NCBI GenBank assembly: GCA_905331475.1 | Contig: CAJNYU010003187.1 | Coordinates: 1 to 64,000 of the forward strand | From: Rotaria socialis | Taxonomy: Eukaryota > Rotifera > Eurotatoria > Philodinida > Philodinidae | DNA: 64,000 bases | Reading direction: 5' to 3' | In this document: positions 1-13,020 of the stretch, in pieces | Numbering within the stretch: the first letter of the stretch is position 1 | Layout: each line of letters opens with the position of its first letter | Program-made: the position numbers and the translations under genes | The notes under the pieces: model-generated | What the model was told of the DNA's origin: nothing | Database searches by the model: none | The model's input: the letters and a program-made list of their open reading frames with translations, nothing else

Positions 1-637
1 TGTCATCTTAGCTAGGGGTCTTGTGACCGAAACTTTTTTTTTAAATCAAAACTAAAAAAGTTATCGCAATTATTCTAAGGCACACTATTTTTCATTTTAC
101 ACTTACCCCCACTTACTCTATCTTGTTCTTTATCATCCATCGGACGGCATCGGACGGCATCGGACAACAACTCGAACCGATTCATCTTTTCCTCCTTTAC
201 TTGATGCAGTTGATGGCCGAGGCTAGAAAATTAATAATAATTAAAAGCGAAGATTAAAATATCTTTACCATTGTTGAAAGCACAAATAACGCAGCTATTC
301 TTCCGTGCGTAACTACAGCTTCTCGAGTAACTAAGCATTTTCTATTGGTTCAAATATCAACCAATGAAAAATCAAATTAGTGAAAACACATTAAGATTGA
401 AAAATATAAATGAAATGATTATTTGAAATTTCATTACGATTTTCAATTGATAATTTATTAAATAGTTAATTAGAAGCCAATCGAAATAATTGAATGAGTC
501 ATTAGTCAAGTCGGAGAAATTTTTATTTATTTTTATTTCATCATATTTTGTGACGAAAAACTGATGCAATAGACAATCAATCACTATTTAAAGACTAATG
601 AATTTTCTTTTTGTTATATTTTATTTTATTTTCCTAG
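1..637. other. Upstream intergenic region of VARS
   Basis: No gene is recognised in this AT-rich stretch. A short tandem repeat of the 10-mer CGGACGGCAT (about 2.5 copies) lies at 141-165. The last 40 bases before the VARS start are T-rich and end in a splice-acceptor-like tag directly before the ATG, so an untranslated upstream exon is possible. A 70-codon minus-strand frame at 372-584 is very AT-rich with no recognisable protein character and is not called as a gene. Confidence 0.5.
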
Positions 638-3600
638 ATGGCAACAAGTGGTTCTAACCACCCGAATGATGAAAATTCAAAATCTGATGACGGTGAAAAA
701 CAGCAACAAGTTGTTGAAGGTGATGGTCCACCAAAAACAGCTAAACAATTAGCAAAAGATGCAGTGAAAGCGGAGAAAATGCGAAAATTCGAAGAAAAAC
801 AAAGGGCTAAAGCCGAAGCTGAAGAAAAGGTTTTATTCATTTTATTCAAATTTCTATGAAATTTTATTTACATATTTCAGAAAAAAGCAAGTAGTGTTGG
901 TGCACCGAAAAAAGAACCTGCACGTGACATTACCGAATATACAGCTCCTACAGCAGAAGGCGAGAAAAAAGGTTGACAGACTAACCATTCAATTCACATC
1001 ACTCATCTCCTATTCTTCAGATCTTCATTGTGAATTACCAAAATCTTATAGTCCAAAATATGTCAAAGCAAGGTGGTATACTTGGTGGGAAAAAGAAGGT
1101 TTTTTTCGACCGGAATATTACGATGAGAATCCACCGTCGAATGCTTCAACACCACGAAAATCATTTACTATAGTTATTCCACCACCAAATGTCACTGGTT
1201 ATCTTCATTTAGGTCATGCTATTATGTGTACACTTGAAGATACACTTGCACGATGGCATCGTATGTGTGGTGAAACTGTTCTATGGGTTCCCGGATGTGA
1301 TCATGCTGGTATTGCAACACAAGTTATTGTTGAAAAAAAACTAATGCGTGAACAAAAGTTATCAAGACATGATTTAGGACGAGAAAAGTTTTTAGATGAA
1401 ATTTGGAAATGGAAAAATGAAAAAGGTTTGATTTTGTTATATATGTTGGGTGAAGGATTCAGTATGTCATAGACTCACAATTCCGAGATGCTTCTTTCAG
1501 AGGGAATATGAGAACACAAAATTCCCCACATTTTAGGTTGTGACTAATTTGTTCATTTTTTATTAATAGGTGATCACATCTATGAACAGATTAAAGCATT
1601 AGGTTCCTCATGCGATTGGTCACGTAAAGTATTCACCATGGATAAAGGCATGTCATATGCTGTTGAAGAAGCATTTATTCGTCTTCATGAGAAGAAATTA
1701 ATTTATCGTTCAACACGATTAGTTAATTGGTCGTGTACACTTAAATCGGCTATTTCGGATATTGAAGTAAGAAATTTGGATCTTTCCTGGAAAATAATAT
1801 CTGATAATTATTTTTCAGGTCGACAAGACTGAATTAAAAGGTCGAACATTAATTAGTGTCCCCGGTTATGACCAACCGGTTGAATTTGGTGTCTTAATCT
1901 ACTTCGCATATCCGGTTGAAAATTCCAGTAACTTATTTTTGCATTTCAAAGAATTGTTTCTAAATTTCCCTCTGTAGAAGAAGAAATCATTGTTGCAACA
2001 ACTCGTCTTGAAACCATGCTTGGTGATACAGCCATTGTTGTTCATCCCGATGATGAACGTTATAAACATTTATATGGTAAATTTGTTCAACATCCATTTC
2101 TTCCTCGTCGTTTACCGATTCTTACTGATACCATGGTTGATCCAGCATTCGGTTCTGGTGCAGTTAAAATAACACCAGCCCATGATCAAAATGATTTCGA
2201 TTGTGGACGTCGTCTTTCATTACCATTTATCACATGTATTAATGGTGATGGATTAATGACATCAGAATGTGGTCCGTATGCTGGCAAGCCACGTTTTCAA
2301 GTTCGTCGTGAACTTTTAGTTGATTTAAAAGAACGTGGTCTTTATCGTGATTCGAAAGAAAATGAAATGGTTTTACCAATATGTAGTCGAAGTAAAGATA
2401 TTATCGAACCATTACTTAAACCACAATGGTATGTCAATTGTAAAACGATGGCAGAACGTTCAATTGAGGCTGTACGATCGAAAGAATTAAAAATTTTACC
2501 AACGATTTTCGAACCTGCTTGGTATCGATGGTTAGAAGATATACGTGATTGGTGTATTTCACGGCAGTTATGGTGGGGTCATCGTATACCATCGTATTTT
2601 GTTAGTTCAGATGATATTCCGGTTGGTAATGATACGGATGATAAATATTGGATTAGTGCTCATACATCTGAGGAAGCACTTGATAAAGCAGCTGAACGAT
2701 TTAATATACCAAAAGAAAAAATTCAATTACGACAAGGTAAATAAATAATGTGTAGACTTAACCTATTTTTATCTCTTTTTAATTAGATGAAGATGTACTT
2801 GATACATGGTTTTCATCTGGTCTTTTTCCATTTTCATCATTTGGTTGGCCATTGGAAACTGATGATTTAAAACGATTTTTCCCGACAAAATTACTTGAAA
2901 CTGGCCATGATATTCTTTTCTTTTGGGTCGCTCGCATGGTTATGTTATCATTAGAATTAACTGATCAATTACCATTTACAGAAGTCTATTTGCATGCTAT
3001 TATTCGTGATGCTCATGGACGTAAAATGTCAAAAATGTTAGGCAATGTTATCGATCCCCTTGATGTTATGCATGGTGTTTCACTTGAAAGTCTTCAAGCA
3101 CAATTAAAAACTTCTAATCTTGATCCAAAAGAATATGAACGTGCACGACTAGGTCAACAGAATGATTATCCAAATGGTATTCCTGAATGTGGTACAGATG
3201 CCTTACGTTTTGCTCTTTGTGCTTATGCTAATCAAGGTAATTTCAGTATCATTAGTCGATTTGTTTTCTTCACCATTGTATATAGGTCGAGATATCAATT
3301 TGGATGTATTACGTATTGAAGGCTATCGACGTTTTTGCAATAAACTCTGGAATGCAATCAGATTTGCAATGTCGAAAAATCTAGATATTAACGATCCAAA
3401 TTGTTTTCAACCACCAGCTGAATTTAAAGTAATTAAAACTTTCTGAATAAATCAATAGAGATAAACTTATCTTTTTCAGCTTACCGGTGCAGAAACAGCA
3501 TGTGACTTATGGATATTAAGTCGATTAAGTTATACTATTGAACAATGTGAAACAGGCTTTACTAATTATCTATTTCCTCAAGTGACAACAGCTATTTACA

Positions 3601-4501
3601 GTTTTTGGCTTTATGATCTATGTGATGTTTACATTGAATATGTTAAAAAAGATTTATATGCAAAAGAACCAGATGCGAAACGACAAGAACTTATTAAACT
3701 TATTTTATATACATGTTTAAATAATGGTTTGAGATTGTTGGCACCTATTATGCCATACATTTCGGAAGAACTCTATCAACGTTTACCAAAACCAAATAAT
3801 GGACAAAACTCGCCACAGAGTCTTTGTGTTACACCTTATCCACAATCAAGTCAAGTAAGAGATTTTCTTCTGTAATTTTGTTTTTCTTATATTTATTTGT
3901 TATTTAGTTCCAGCAATATCGTAATGAAAAAATTGAAGCAAATGTTACAAATATTTATGAATCAATTAATAAAATTCGTTCGTACCGTGCAGCTAACAAG
4001 ATTGTTTCCAAGGAAAAAAATAATCGTAAGTTTTCTAAATGAGAGTGCTGAAGTATAACCCAAAAGATTTGTCACGCTTGTCCTTGTATGATATATCATG
4101 ACAGGCGTAGAGACATAAGATCCTGCAGCGAGAGATCAGAGTTCACTATGAGAAAAAGAATCATTCAAACTGGAACCAAAAGCATTAGTTCCGCACATCT
4201 GCAGATAATAGAGGTTAAGATGCCTGTCGTGTAATATCCTCACTTATACCACAAACAATTCCATTCTGTCTGACATTTTAATCTTACAAAGTTTATTTGA
4301 TAATAAAATTCTGTTCTTTCAGTCTACGTTCGAGCTTCATCGCCAATATCACCACTCTTTACTTTATATGCTGATCTGATTCAACCACTTGCTAATATCG
4401 ATCGTATTGAAATACTCACAAGTGAACCAACTGGTGATCATAATGCATATATAAATATTGCAACAACAACCGATTATTCGTTATATTTTGAATCGAAATG
4501 A
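638..4501 (+). CDS. VARS1: Valyl-tRNA synthetase, cytosolic type (11 exons)
   Basis: Charges tRNA-Val with valine; class I aminoacyl-tRNA synthetase. Exons read 638-829, 881-971, 1021-1425, 1570-1766, 1819-1927, 1978-2736, 2787-3236, 3286-3428, 3480-3854, 3908-4025 and 4323-4501, and join in frame to about 1005 residues. The HIGH-type signature is seen as [14 protein letters not shown]. Strong family blocks follow: [36 protein letters not shown] and TPAHDQND in the editing domain, [41 protein letters not shown], and the KMSKS loop as KMSKM. A lysine-rich N-terminal segment replaces the GST-like domain of vertebrate VARS1. The C-terminal coiled-coil tRNA-binding arm is absent: the frame stops about 70 residues earlier than human. 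Intron 10 (4026-4322) is clearly longer than the others. Identity is certain; completeness at the C-terminus is less so. Confidence 0.95.
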
Positions 4502-4624
4502 TTCGTTTTTGTTGTTGTTGTTGTTGTTATTCTGATTTTATTTATTATTAAAACTATCTGAAGAACAGTATTCATCGATTGTTCATAAGAAGAGAAAAAG
4601 AAATTATCTTTTAGATAAAAAAAA

Positions 4625-7600
4625 ATGAGTTTGACTGAGGAAGATTCTCATCGTTTACAGCAAACTAGTCATCCGATAAATGAACGTTCGAACTTAACTG
4701 AACAACAATTAACTAAATATGAAGCATGGAAAAATCAAGCAGGAATGGCCCAAATAAAACTTGAGTATATTAGAAATCCTCTTCAAATAATAAGAAACAA
4801 AGTTTTATTTTTGAAGATTTATTGATTTTGATCATGAAGTTAAATTAAGTATGGAACATTTAAGTGAAGCAGACAAGAAATTAATTGGCGAAACAAAAGA
4901 TGAGACAAAGAATCCTGGTGAACCAAAGAAAAAGAAATTTCGAGTAAAATAAACCAAGAAATTCTCGTTGGTATTTAACTCCTCACCTTTTTTTTCTAGG
5001 GTCAAAATCAGAAACATTTAGAAATAAATGCTCGATCTTCATCGAATATCAATGATCACCAATTGTGTTATTTCGTTGTACGAGGTGGTCTTGAGAAATG
5101 TCCATATCAATCAAACTGTAAACATTCACATGATTTAACTAATTACTTATCCCGTCGATCGGAAGATCTTCGTCAAGGTTGTTATATGTTTGACGTATAC
5201 GGTCAATGTCCATATGGTATTCTCTGTCGTTTCAGTCAATCTCATATAGATCCAATTACTGGTCATAATATAATTAACCCAGGTTCAAATCAGAAGTATT
5301 TAGAAGCAATGAATAAATATCCTGGTTTACTTAAACATTTATTACGAAGAAAAAAATATGATTATAACGTAGCTGATCGTTTAGTTAAAATGGCCAATAA
5401 ACAAATTACAAAAGCTAATATTGCAAAACGGAATAATCCACCAGAAGTCGAAGAAAAACATCATGATGATACAGATGTTGGAGAAAAATAAGATCGATCA
5501 CTTGTGGATATTTATTACTCAGCACTTAAAGTTAATAATACAAATGAACCGGGTCAAGACAAGGTAAAATCTTAGTTCATGTTTTTCAAACGTTCTAATG
5601 CGTGGATAAATTTTAAAAATTCAAATGAAGAAGAACTTCGTTCTTGTTGTTAGAATTTCTCTTCAAATCTTAATCGTATTCGTTTATCCAAGGAAATTAT
5701 AACGTAGCTTGACTATACAGTAACAGCTCATTGCCATTTCGAAATTGATAGAAGTCGTGTAATTTAGGAAGGATATTATTAGTAGTAAACCATTGTTTGA
5801 TATCTGAAGAGTTTTTCACTAAAGAAATATTCCGATTGTTCGATAGTTTGTGCACTTTCTTGCCATCAATATTTTCCGTTATTAATATCAACTGATATCG
5901 ATAAATCAGGAACTTGATTTGATTGATGAGGTTGAAGGATATGAATTCTGACAAACACCATCAATCACTCTTTTTTAATGAAGACATATGTCGACGTATA
6001 AAAATGTTCGGTGCTACCTTATCGATTATACTGGTTAAACGCAATGCTTCAAGTCTGTTTAGCATTTCAAACATTTCGATCCGATCAATTTTATATCGAT
6101 GATGAAATGAAACACTCCATAAGATATTCGCAATAGCCATGATTGATAAAATGTTTAAATGGAGATTATTATCACCATTTTCTTGGTCGTTTACGACAGA
6201 TAATAAGGCACCCAAAATGTCGAAGAAAATCGTTGATGTTAATTCGTTTTGTAGAATATAATTAATAGCAGTATCACTAAGACATAATTTCATTATACCA
6301 ATCAATAGTTATGATATATGCCATCCCTTGTGTCAAAATCTAAATGACGATCGAGCCGCATCAATTTTTGATAGTCAATCACCGACGACACCTTCTCTAA
6401 AAACATCATCTAAAAGATTATCTGCATCAGTGACTAAAATAATTAGCATATTCATAATTAAATGTAGTTCTTCATACATAGTCCGATTAATTATAAAGTC
6501 GATCTTCGTATTCAATATCTCCCGTTCAAACTGACGTAAAATTATACAATATTTATATTTCTTGAGAGTAATTGCTCCTTCATCATGACGTGCAATATTA
6601 TTTAGAATACTGATAATACATATATATTCTTAAGCATTCAAATGTGAGAGTGATAACCATCGTAAACAGACTTGTGGACAATTCGCATTGATTAATATTA
6701 GAATTATTAATGTTTGATCGCTTATTCCCCGAATAAAGCCTAGAATTTCTTGGAACAACACAGCGTTGTTTTTTGAATATTTGTTTGTCGTAAATTGTCG
6801 ATCAATAAATGTTATGAACGAAGTGAATAGAGTGGTTGGATATTTTCTCTCTCAATTCTATGCTTATAAGTATCACCTTCAAACTACGTCAAGTTCGCAA
6901 AACTACAACTAATACTGATCCGCCAAAAGTCACTATTATTCGGTTAATGTCGTTTGATGACAACAGGAGAGATATCATTGAGATCCATTACGATTGATTC
7001 CAGTGAAAGTGTTTTATCAGTAATTTTAATTGTTGATAAATTTTTTGTATAGTCTTCGATATGATTTCAATATTCTCAACAGCTACGTAGTGTGGAAAAC
7101 AAAAGAATATTCATCGAAAGAATTGTTCGATTTGATTACATGTTGATATTTCTCTCCCAGCAAGAAAGATGACCGAACAAATTAATTGCTTGCTCTAAAA
7201 TTGTTTGTTGAGAACGACATGTTTTTTTTTCGATTTTTGTATCGGCGACTAGTACAGCCTACATCCTTAGCGCTTATTTAAAGTCTATTTATTTTAGCCA
7301 ATTGAAACTGAAGGTCTTCAATCTGAAGTTGATCTAAGCAATGGTGATCTCAACAACAAACAAGTCGTCCGGTACCATTTCGAACTCTTGGTACAATAAC
7401 TGACGTTGATATGATTCGTTTAAAACCTCGTGAAAAAGTTCGAATTGATTTTAATCGTCGTCTTTATCTTGCACCATTGACAACCGTTGGTAATTTACCA
7501 TTTCGTCGTGTATGTAAAGATTTTGGTTGTGAAATAACTTGTGGTAAAATGGCATTGACAACATCATTACTTCAAGGACAAATATCTGAATTTGCATTAA

Positions 7601-8573
7601 TACGTCGTCATCCAAGTGAAACGATATTTGGTGTTCAACTTTGCGGTTCATTTGTTGACACAATGACACGAACTGTTCAAATGCTTGAAGAAAATTTTGA
7701 TTATGATTTTATTGATATTAATGCGGCTTGCCCAATTGATCTTGTTTACAAGAAAGGTGCTGGTTGTGCATTAACACGTCGAACAGTTGATTTTGAACGT
7801 ATATGTCGATCAATATCATGTCTGTCTACACGTCCAATCACACTTAAATTACGTACAGGAATAATGACTGGAGAAAATAACGCTCATGAAATTGTTTCCT
7901 TAGCTAAATCATGGAAATCTGAACATGATGGGAATCATATTATTGATTTATTTACTTTACATGGTCGATCAAAAGAAATGCGTTATTCAAAAAATGCTGA
8001 TTGGAATTATATTGATGAATGTGCGAAAGCAGCTGATCCAATTCCATTATATGGTGTCGGAGATATTTATTCATTTGAAGATTATTATCAAAGATTAAAT
8101 GATACTAGTGTTAGTGGCTGTATGATAGCACGTGGTGCGCTAATTAAACCATGGTTATTCACGGAAATAAAAGAACAACGTACATGGGATATATCCGCTA
8201 GTGAACGTTTTGATATGTTGAAAAGTTATGCGAATTATGGTTTAGAACATTGGGGTTCTGATAATGCTGGTGTGGATAAAACTCGACGATTTTTACTCGA
8301 ATGGATATCATTTCTTTATCGTTATGTACCTGTGGGTTTATTGGAACGACTTCCACATAGATTAAATGAACGACCACCATATTTCTTCGGACGAAATGAT
8401 CTCGGTAATTATCAACGAGAAATTTATCTTTAAACTTTCGTTTTTATTTTCTAGAAACATTAATGTCATCGAAACTTTGTTCGGATTGGGTTAAATTGAC
8501 TGAACTTTTGTTGGGTAAAGTTTCTCCGGAGTTTCAATTTTTACCCAAACATAAAGCGAGTGCTTATGGTTAA
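4625..8573 (+). pseudogene. DUS3L: tRNA-dihydrouridine synthase 3 (DUS3L) copy, decaying in its 5' half
   Basis: DUS3 reduces uridine 47 in the tRNA variable loop using FMN. The N-terminus (4625-4943) aligns with human around GVAPIKRQYL (here GMAQIKLEYI). The exon 5000-5563 has two CCCH zinc fingers (C-x10-C-x5-C-x3-H, then C-x8-C-x5-C). The catalytic exon 7298-8404 has LAPLTTVGNLPFRR, catalytic Cys in CPIDLVYKKGAGC, LHGRSKEMRY and IARGALIKPWLFTEIKEQR. The last exon 8455-8573 gives ETLMSSKLCSDW to PKHKASAY. Damage seen: a frame break near 4790-4820, an in-frame TAA at 5489-5491 followed by clearly homologous sequence, and a +1-type frame break near 7345-7365. From about 7363 on, the frame is intact. 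Lies 124 bp after VARS. Either a degrading ohnologue or a gene with sequence errors; a shortened product from the Met at 7411 could still carry the whole catalytic domain. Confidence 0.8.
5697..6620 (-). pseudogene. Antisense armadillo-like gene remnant inside the DUS3L intron
   Basis: Read on the minus strand, this stretch encodes helical-repeat-like protein in pieces: around 6590-6320 (text such as NIARHDEGAITLKKYKY, then MYEELHLIMNMLIILVTDAD), then 6305-5961 (about 115 residues with ILSIMAIANILWSVSFHHRY), then 5954-5697 (with SSDIKQWFTTNNILPKLHDF). Frames break between the pieces. The style matches the armadillo-like N-terminal part of a large bdelloid family, some of whose members end in a TIR domain; that assignment is from memory of the family and is tentative. 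No TIR domain is seen. It sits wholly within a 1.7-kb DUS3L intron (5564-7297), whereas the gene's other introns are about 50 bp. Sequence from 6620 to 7100 gives only very fragmentary matches. Confidence 0.4.
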
Positions 8574-9365
8574 TTAAAATACAGTGTTATTTTTTTATAC
8601 TTGTTTTTTTGTTTCATTACTAATTCTATTAGTGTCCTTGTTATTGACTAATAAAAACCTACAATAACCGATAACACATTCATTTTGGATTGAAACTATC
8701 GACATATTTAAAAGAGTTATCGCGTCATCAGCGTCACTTTTACTGTCGGTTCAAATTGGGCTCCACGTGAGATAGGACAGATCGTGACGATTCGTCCCAT
8801 CTCATCCCACATGAAGCCCTAGTTCAAATAGTACTCATGTCTCATACAGGTAAATAATATTATTCTCCTTTAGTATAAGATAAATGTTGCTATTCTTAGC
8901 CGTAACACGTAATAATGACTCTTGTCCACGTACATTTTGCGTTTCGTCATACAGAGACAACATCAAAACATGTAATAAGAACGATTTTTCAAGGCTAAAA
9001 CTATCTTTTTTAAATGTACCCATGTACAATTGTTGAAGGCCATAACATGAAAAATAATCTCATCTGACTTTGAATCATGGAAAAAAAGAATGATTGGCGA
9101 GAGAGAAACCCATCTTTGTTTGTCTCTGAAACATTAATTACCCACAAAGGCTATTGCGTTGGTTGTTGACAATGAATCGAAAGCCTTCTGTCTATTCAAA
9201 GAGAGAAAACAAAAACAGGGATCTTCATGCTTAACTGATTATTTTTTATACACAAAGATTGCTTTTGAAATAAAATGTTTTGTACCAAGGTTATTGCTAA
9301 ATACATAAGACTATTATAAGACGAACGTTGTTTTAAACTTTGCCATTCAACAAAAAATAGCCAAC
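8574..9365. other. Intergenic stretch, no gene seen
   Basis: AT-rich sequence after the DUS3L stop codon. A minus-strand frame at 8835-9029 (64 codons) has no recognisable domain. Nothing else is supported. Confidence 0.4.
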
Positions 9366-10345
9366 ATGATGTCTAATATAGACACAGCAGTATATGTACC
9401 ACCGTTAGTTTCTGATGAAGGTTTTTATTCGATCGGACTTTGTTATATTTTAGTCGTCGAGGAATCAATGCATTGATTCCAATTTGCGCAATTTGTGTGG
9501 TTCTTTTTCTGATTGCTTCAATGATTGTCTTGGCACTTATTTCGGTTTATTTACAACGAAAAGATATTGATAACCTAAATAATGGTAAGCATCTTCTCCT
9601 TGAAAACAAAGGCAATTGAAATTAATTTTATTTGAGATTCGGCTCAATTTACAACACATTTGACTCTTCTAAATGGAAGTCTCCCTCTGGGACGTCTCAG
9701 TGACGAAAATTGTCAGACCATTCAAACAGTGGTGAGTATCTCTTCGAAGGATATCACTCCAAAATTAGTATTCTATGTTAATAGCTTCGTCAACGAGCTC
9801 AATCCAGCTCGGCTGTCAGTCCATCGGTCCCTGCTGTCACTTCTTGCACTGTCTCAGGAAACATAGCAACCAACAAACGCAAAAAAAGACAATCATAAGA
9901 AAACACTTCCTATTTCGTCGAGAAATTCATTCGTTTCTTTTATATTAGACAAGGCAATCAAATCGATATTGTTGGTATTTTACCTGGTGAAGGAAGATGT
10001 CGTTTTGGATCTTGTTTAATAGATCGAGCACGTGCTTTCGTTGCTCTTCTTCTTGTTTATGGTCAATTCATCATAAATTTGGTACTTGCTGATGGTAAAC
10101 GCGTGAATATTGCTGCTACCTTTAGCAGTGGTAAGTGTGGAAAACAAATTTTGACGAAGACATTGTTCACTGACGAGAATTTATTTTATATTTGAGGTTC
10201 AGTTGCTGGACAAACAAACAATCCTGATATTATCTTCTACGGATTGAACAATCAAAACCAATTATTACGTTTCAATGCTCAAACTCCAAGCAGCGCCACT
10301 TCGACAGTGACGATAACTGGACCGCACCTTCTCAAAAGAGATACT
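9366..10345 (+). pseudogene. Broken gene for a membrane-anchored DUF4394-like protein
   Basis: Pieces of one protein can be followed. There is an ATG at 9366 with a short polar start, then a hydrophobic anchor around 9455-9575 (NALIPICAICVVLFLIASMI, then VLALISVYLQRKD) ending at a GT donor. Next comes a piece at about 9640-9735 with LTLLNGSLPLGRLSDE, a basic segment near 9850-9895 (SGNIATNKRKKRQS), a piece at 9955-10130 with DIVGILPGEGRCRFGS, and a piece at 10198-10320 reading FYGLNNQNQLLRFNAQTP. The last is typical of the start of DUF4394 beta-propeller-like domains. The frames do not join cleanly and the domain stops after its first strands, where an AT-rich repeat begins. The protein would be a type II membrane or secreted protein of unknown role. 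Confidence 0.4.
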
Positions 10346-10359
10346 TTTTCGAATGATAT

Positions 10360-10667
10360 ACAGCTACTAAATGATTTAAGTAGCTGATTGCTTTGTAACA
10401 ACTTTTCATTTATTGCGCCACTTCACATAACTACCTATTTGAAATATAGCACTATTTAAACATTTTCATAGCTATTTAAAAGATTTGATAGCTATTACAG
10501 AAAACTTATGCAGCTATTAAATAATGTACATAGCTGATTCATTTCTAACAAAATTTCGTATACAGCTACTAAATAATTTAAGTAGCTGATTGCTTCGTAA
10601 CAACTTTTCGTTTATTGCACTTCTACCTATAACTATCCATTTAAAATATAATGCTATCTAAACACAA
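10360..10667 (+). repeat. Direct repeat, about 100 bp, two full and one partial copy
   Basis: A unit starting CAGCTACTAAATRATTTAAG and running through TAACAACTTTTC occurs at 10360-10464 and again at 10562-10667. A shorter related copy lies between them (10510-10560). It abuts the truncated DUF4394-like gene and the left end of the next repetitive element. AT-rich, no coding potential. Confidence 0.75.
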
Positions 10668-10692
10668 GTAACGCTCATCTTTGGATTCGCTG

Positions 10693-13020
10693 ACCCTTTT
10701 CTGAAAGAAACAATACTAGCTTGGTTAGTGAACTGTTGAGGCTGATCATATAATGATCCTGAACGGCTGCCAGGACACATAATACTCGCAACAGAACACT
10801 GCAAGATTTTCAGAGAATCTCTTCAAAATGTGCCAGGTTGCCGTTTATAGAATAAGAAGTTTGATGGAAGAATACACCGTACTACAAACATAATCAACAG
10901 TTATACGTGTGTCGGATAAGCAGTTTTATGTGGTTTCCAAGGAGAATTTTTTCAAATATATTTTCTCCGATGCTACAAATCCTTACTTACACATTACTAT
11001 ATCTCATTATTTCTGCCCTTTCATACCCTTTAGAAGCCAAAATGAATGAAAATATCTGCACGCCAGTACTACTCGATTTAATCAAAGCTATATTCTATTC
11101 GATTCAGAATATGAGCAAAAACAAATATATTTGTTCTCATCTGTTATCTATTCCACGTTGAATGCTCGTCTTTGAGAAACACATACCTGTCTATTTCTAT
11201 ATTAAAGATCTATTTTCTAGCTCATCGACACATATATTCGAATCTTGTTTATATATTTAAAACTAGAAATTCAGAACAAGATCCAGCTCATAAAACAAGT
11301 AACGCTCGTCAAGAGGAGCCGCTTGACCTTCAACTGATTTCAGATGATAATCATCCGATAGCGCTGATTAGATTGTGATTTCAACTTTAACACCACGTAC
11401 ATTTCACAAAAAGAGAACAGATTGTATGATCATTTCAGTTTTTCTCGTTAAAGACTCGATCATTTAGGCCTTCACTACAGCTGTGTACATGTTAGAGCCA
11501 ATTTGCAGTCGGTCGTCGGCGTCCCTGCGGTCCGCCACTCCCGACTGCTGGGTGCTGCATATTACGCCTGAAAGCAAACACGAAATCTGATCATGATGTT
11601 CATCGATGACTTCGAGCGGAATCCGATAGTTTGACAAGAGGACAATACACTCTCCATATGCTGAGTGTCAACTGTCAACACGTCGTATACGAGGTAACAA
11701 CATGACTTTTAACGGATATGAGATGATGCAATGCATCGGTCGCATAGTCTAGCGAAACAAACTATGCGACTAACAGTCCCGCAAATAAATTATCCACACT
11801 GACACCATCATTTTCCTCGAACCAATTAGATGACGCTCGTTAAAGGGACTCGCTTCATCTTCAACTGATTTCCATCCGATAGTGCTTATACTAGATTATA
11901 ATTTCAATACTATTACCACATATATATTCGCACAGAGAAAATAGACTGTATAATCAGTCTCTTCTTTTTCGTCGAAGATTCGTTCCTTTAGGTCTTTACT
12001 AAAGTTTTCATAAGTGCCAGACTTATTTCACAGTCGGTCGTCGGCGTCCCTCCGGTCCGCCACTCTCGACTGACCGACTTTTAGTAACATATGTATAAAT
12101 CAATGTGGCGTCTGCCCTTTCTGTTTTAGCGACTTTTATTGGGCTCATCGAACTTTGTGCGAAAGAGATACTTTAATATCCGCATGTGCGATACGATTAT
12201 TTCGTTTAGTTGGCGACGTGACATAATAAACAAACAAAAACCAATTGAAACGACTTTTTAAATACTATAATCCACCTCGATAGCACTATATACGGGTAAA
12301 ATCATATAATGTAACCTTGCCCTTAATTTTTATTAAAGAAAGTGGAAGAGACATCTTGCAGTCGGTCATCAACGTCCGTTCGATCCGCCCCTCCCGACTA
12401 TTCAGCGCTGCATATTATATTCAGAAGCCAACACAGAGTCTGATCTTCCTGTCGATCGATGACTGTGAACGAAGTACCATACTCTGACAAAGTGATACTT
12501 TACTATTGATATTTTGAGTATCAGTAATTCTCGGAAGGAACCGCAACATGAGATTTAAAGGCTATGAAAAGATGCCATCCATCGTTCTGCTAGTTAATGA
12601 AACTAAACGGCGCGGCTGAAAGTCTCATACATACGATATATACATTTGCATCAATAGTCACGCTCATATCTCTATATACTACGAATCCAAATTTGTGTGC
12701 AAAGCCTATGTCTTATCCTACCAAATCAAAAAAAAACCTCAGATTCGGATTCCCCACCCTCGATTATCCTTCGGTGAAACTTTATAAAAAAAATGTTTTT
12801 CGTAAAAAAATCTCTTTTCTGCTAAAACAATTTTAAAAAACTAACCTCAGTTTCGAATTCTTCGACCCCGAAAACCTTGGATTGAGTTTTATTTCAGGTA
12901 AAATAAAATAAATCTTACGTGATAAAACTTTGCTACAATCTGATTGGCTTGGACAGACAGACAGACAGACAAACTTGATGCATTTTTAAGCACCATATAA
13001 TCCTTTCTTTCAGAAAAGGG
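10693..13020. mobile_element. Non-coding element bounded by CCCTTTTCTGAAAGAAA inverted ends
   Basis: The left end reads CCCTTTTCTGAAAGAAA (10694-10710). Its reverse complement TTTCTTTCAGAAAAGGG closes the block at 13004-13020. The interior (2.3 kb) has no open frame of note and is made of degenerate direct repeats and GC-rich stem-loops. No clear target duplication was found. A second copy of the right end (shared text ATTGGCTTGG, a lone C-rich stretch, then TTCTTTCAGAAAAG) lies at about 14361-14450, so the element may extend to there or be a composite of two related copies. Superfamily unassigned. Confidence 0.5.

Noticed and set aside
11504-11550. GC-rich hairpin as a tRNA or snoRNA gene
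   Set aside because: It has no cloverleaf arms, no T-loop or A/B box consensus, and no C/D or H/ACA boxes.
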